NCBI GenBank assembly: GCA_041487355.1
Contig: JBGPND010000065.1
Coordinates: 1-23,421 of the forward strand
Direction of reading: 5' to 3'
Length of the DNA: 23,421 nucleotides
Source: JAMXLO01 sp041487355
GTDB lineage: Bacteria > Pseudomonadota > Alphaproteobacteria > Acetobacterales > Acetobacteraceae
Part shown: in pieces, positions 22,071 through 23,421 of the stretch
How positions within the stretch are numbered: the first letter of the stretch is position 1
Layout: each line of letters begins with the position of its first letter
Translations under genes and position numbers: made by a program
The notes under the pieces: generated by a model
Database searches by the model: none
What the model was told of the DNA's origin: nothing
Seen by the model: the letters and a program-made list of their open reading frames with translations, nothing else

Positions 22071-22160
22071 TCGTCATGGTGGGCGAAGGCCCGCCATCCA
22101 CGTCTTTGGTTACTACATCAAAGAAAGATGTGGATGGCCTGCCTTCGCAGGCCAAGACGA
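22071..22160. repeat. Intergenic inverted repeat (37-nt arms)
   Basis: The arms at 22071-22107 and 22124-22160 match as reverse complements at 30 of 37 positions, around a 16-nt AT-richer centre. Both carry GCGAAGGC and CCATCCAC. It lies between convergent genes and could form a bidirectional hairpin that ends transcription from both sides. Confidence 0.7.
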
Positions 22161-22217
22161 CGGTGGAGTGGCCGGTGCGCCGGACGATACACCGGTTCTG
22201 GCCACCCTGGCCCTGCT

Positions 22218-22421
22218 CTAGTCCTCGATCGGCACCCAGACGCGCCCGCGCTTGCGGTAGCTCCGCTTCACCGCGGCCCAGGCGATGCGGAAGGCGGTCT
22301 GTTCGTCGCCGCCGTGCTGCTGCCAGGCATGGTTGAATGCCTCACGAAATATGTCCTGCGCATGCGGCGGCAGATGGTTGCGCACCGACGGCGGGAGTTC
22401 ATCGTTTGAAGCGTAGGGCAT
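22218..22421 (-). CDS. ChaB-like small protein
   Basis: 67-aa protein of the ChaB family. The family pattern is clear: MPYASNDELPPSVRNHLP (1-18), HAQDIFREAFNHAWQQ (20-35), then ETAFR-like and IAWAAVKRSYRKRG (about 46-60). ChaB was named for its link to the ChaA cation antiporter in E. coli, but its biochemical role is not firmly known. It lacks the longer insert of E. coli ChaB between the two helices. GAGG precedes the ATG at 22421. An in-frame ATG at 22433 and GTG at 22436 would add residues the family does not have. Confidence 0.85.
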   Translation of the reverse strand: MPYASNDELPPSVRNHLPPHAQDIFREAFNHAWQQHGGDEQTAFRIAWAAVKRSYRKRGRVWVPIED

Positions 22422-22436
22422 GGCGCCTCGCATCAC

Positions 22437-22452
22437 CCCCGCTTGCGCGGGG
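22437..22452. repeat. Short palindromic repeat, copy 2
   Basis: Identical 16-mer to 19127-19142 (CCCCGCTTGCGCGGGG). It lies in the gap between the serine hydrolase and ChaB genes, both on the minus strand. Confidence 0.65.
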
Positions 22453-22465
22453 TCGACCGACAGTA

Positions 22466-23421
22466 TCAGTCGATCGCCGCGTGGACCAGGTTGGCCACGC
22501 GGTCCAGTCGCGCCGAATGCCAGGGATCCGGCGATACGAAGTTGGTAAGATAGCTGAACGACGCGCCGCTCTCCGGGTCGGCCCAGGAATACGACGAGCC
22601 GAGACCGCCATGCCCGAATGTCGTCGGCGCGCCGATCGTGCCGAGGCCGCGGATGCGGTCACTCTCGCCACGCACATGCGGGCCGAGGCCGCGATGCATC
22701 GGGATGCCGTTCATCTGCTCGTCACCCCGTTCGCCGGTGTGATTGCGCGAAACGTAGGCGATCAGCCGCGGCGAGAACAGGCGGACATTGCCGAGTCGGC
22801 CCTTGCCAAGCAGCATCTGATAGAACGCCGCCATGCCGCGAGCCGTGGCGTAGCCGCCGCCGCTCGGCAGGCCAGCGGACTTGAACTCCGCGGAGTTGTC
22901 GCGTGCCTCGGCCGCGTAGGTGTCGGCGCAGCGCGTCTGTTGCTCCGCCGGCACGCCGACCATGATGTCGTTGCCGAGACCGAGCGGGGCAAGCACCTTG
23001 TCGCGGATCACGTCGCGGTAGTCCTGGCCGGTGACAGCCTCGATCACCATCGCCTGCACCAGGTGCGCGGCGCGGCCGTGGTATTGCAGCTTCGTGCCGG
23101 GCGTCCAGTCGAGTGAGAAATCGCAAACTTCGGCGTGCATGCGCGCATGGTCGGTCCACGTGGCGCGCGTCACGTCGCCCGACGGGAAGCCACCCTGATG
23201 CGTCATCACCTGATGCAGCGTGATGTCGGCCTTGCCGCGCGCCGCGAATTCCGGAAGGTGATCGGCGATGCGGTCCGTGAAGGACAGCTTGCCCTCCTCC
23301 ACCAGGGCCCACACCGCCGAACTGGTGAGCACCTTGGTCTGGCTGAACAGCAGGAACAGATTGTCGTTGGTCGCGGGCAGCTTGGTTGGCTCCGCCTTCG
23401 CATTGCCATAGGTGCGGAACA
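22466..23421 (-). CDS. Serine hydrolase, beta-lactamase class C-like (5' end outside window)
   Basis: The C-terminal 317 codons of a beta-lactamase/transpeptidase-like protein; the N terminus lies beyond the window, and no true start is present. The nucleophile motif SxxK is SQTK, just upstream of VLTSSAVWALVEEGKLS. The second motif position reads QYHG rather than YxN, and the KTG position reads HGG (FGHGGLGSSYSW). Other family landmarks are HLPEFA, ITLHQVMTHQGG, APLGL and SGGGYATARGMAAFYQML. HGG in place of KTG is usual for family VIII esterases and related peptidases, so esterase or peptidase activity is likelier than antibiotic resistance. The stop lies 44 nt before the ChaB start on the same strand. 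Confidence 0.88.
   Translation of the reverse strand, partial: FRTYGNAKAEPTKLPATNDNLFLLFSQTKVLTSSAVWALVEEGKLSFTDRIADHLPEFAARGKADITLHQVMTHQGGFPSGDVTRATWTDHARMHAEVCDFSLDWTPGTKLQYHGRAAHLVQAMVIEAVTGQDYRDVIRDKVLAPLGLGNDIMVGVPAEQQTRCADTYAAEARDNSAEFKSAGLPSGGGYATARGMAAFYQMLLGKGRLGNVRLFSPRLIAYVSRNHTGERGDEQMNGIPMHRGLGPHVRGESDRIRGLGTIGAPTTFGHGGLGSSYSWADPESGASFSYLTNFVSPDPWHSARLDRVANLVHAAID

Overview
This is a GC-rich chromosomal window that looks like an alphaproteobacterium, probably Rhodospirillales/Acetobacteraceae. The reasons are the high GC throughout, the pstSCAB-phoU-phoB layout, the ParE type, and intergenic inverted repeats of the kind common in such genomes. The taxonomic call is an inference from style, not a match. 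I see no tRNA, rRNA, CRISPR array, transposase or integrase.

Left part (1-4917): a leuC-leuD pair encodes both subunits of a 3-isopropylmalate dehydratase-type enzyme, with a small subunit that departs from the usual form. Convergent to it is a secreted TupA-like binding protein with no transporter partners beside it. A DUF445 membrane protein is divergent from a RidA-family gene, which overlaps a gene for a potassium-channel-like membrane protein. An NAD-dependent sugar epimerase/dehydratase and parE (topoisomerase IV subunit B) follow on the + strand.

Centre (9049-10174): a short AT-rich stretch with a 17-nt perfect palindrome precedes a two-gene unit, an unrecognised 201-aa protein overlapping (ATGA) a PIN-domain VapC-type RNase. 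The first protein is much larger than usual VapB antitoxins but ends in an antitoxin-like acidic tail. This is the best candidate for something poorly described.

Right-centre (10256-18951, all minus strand): an MFS transporter, an HU-family protein whose terminator overlaps the transporter start, an RraA-like protein, then the phosphate regulon block. In transcription order this is pstS, pstC, pstA, pstB, phoU, phoB, with rraA closely behind. A Pho box with three 7-mers at 11-bp spacing lies upstream of pstS, and a very strong hairpin separates pstS from pstC. Together these genes import phosphate through PstSCAB and feed its status through PhoU to PhoB; phoR is not in the window. A 1-Cys peroxiredoxin lies upstream of pstS.

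Right end (19338-23421): an oligopeptide-type periplasmic binding protein is translationally coupled to an M20 amidohydrolase of the N-carbamoyl amino acid/allantoate type. Then come a ChaB-like small protein and the C-terminal part of a class C beta-lactamase-like serine hydrolase that runs off the window. Intergenic gaps hold at least five inverted-repeat elements.
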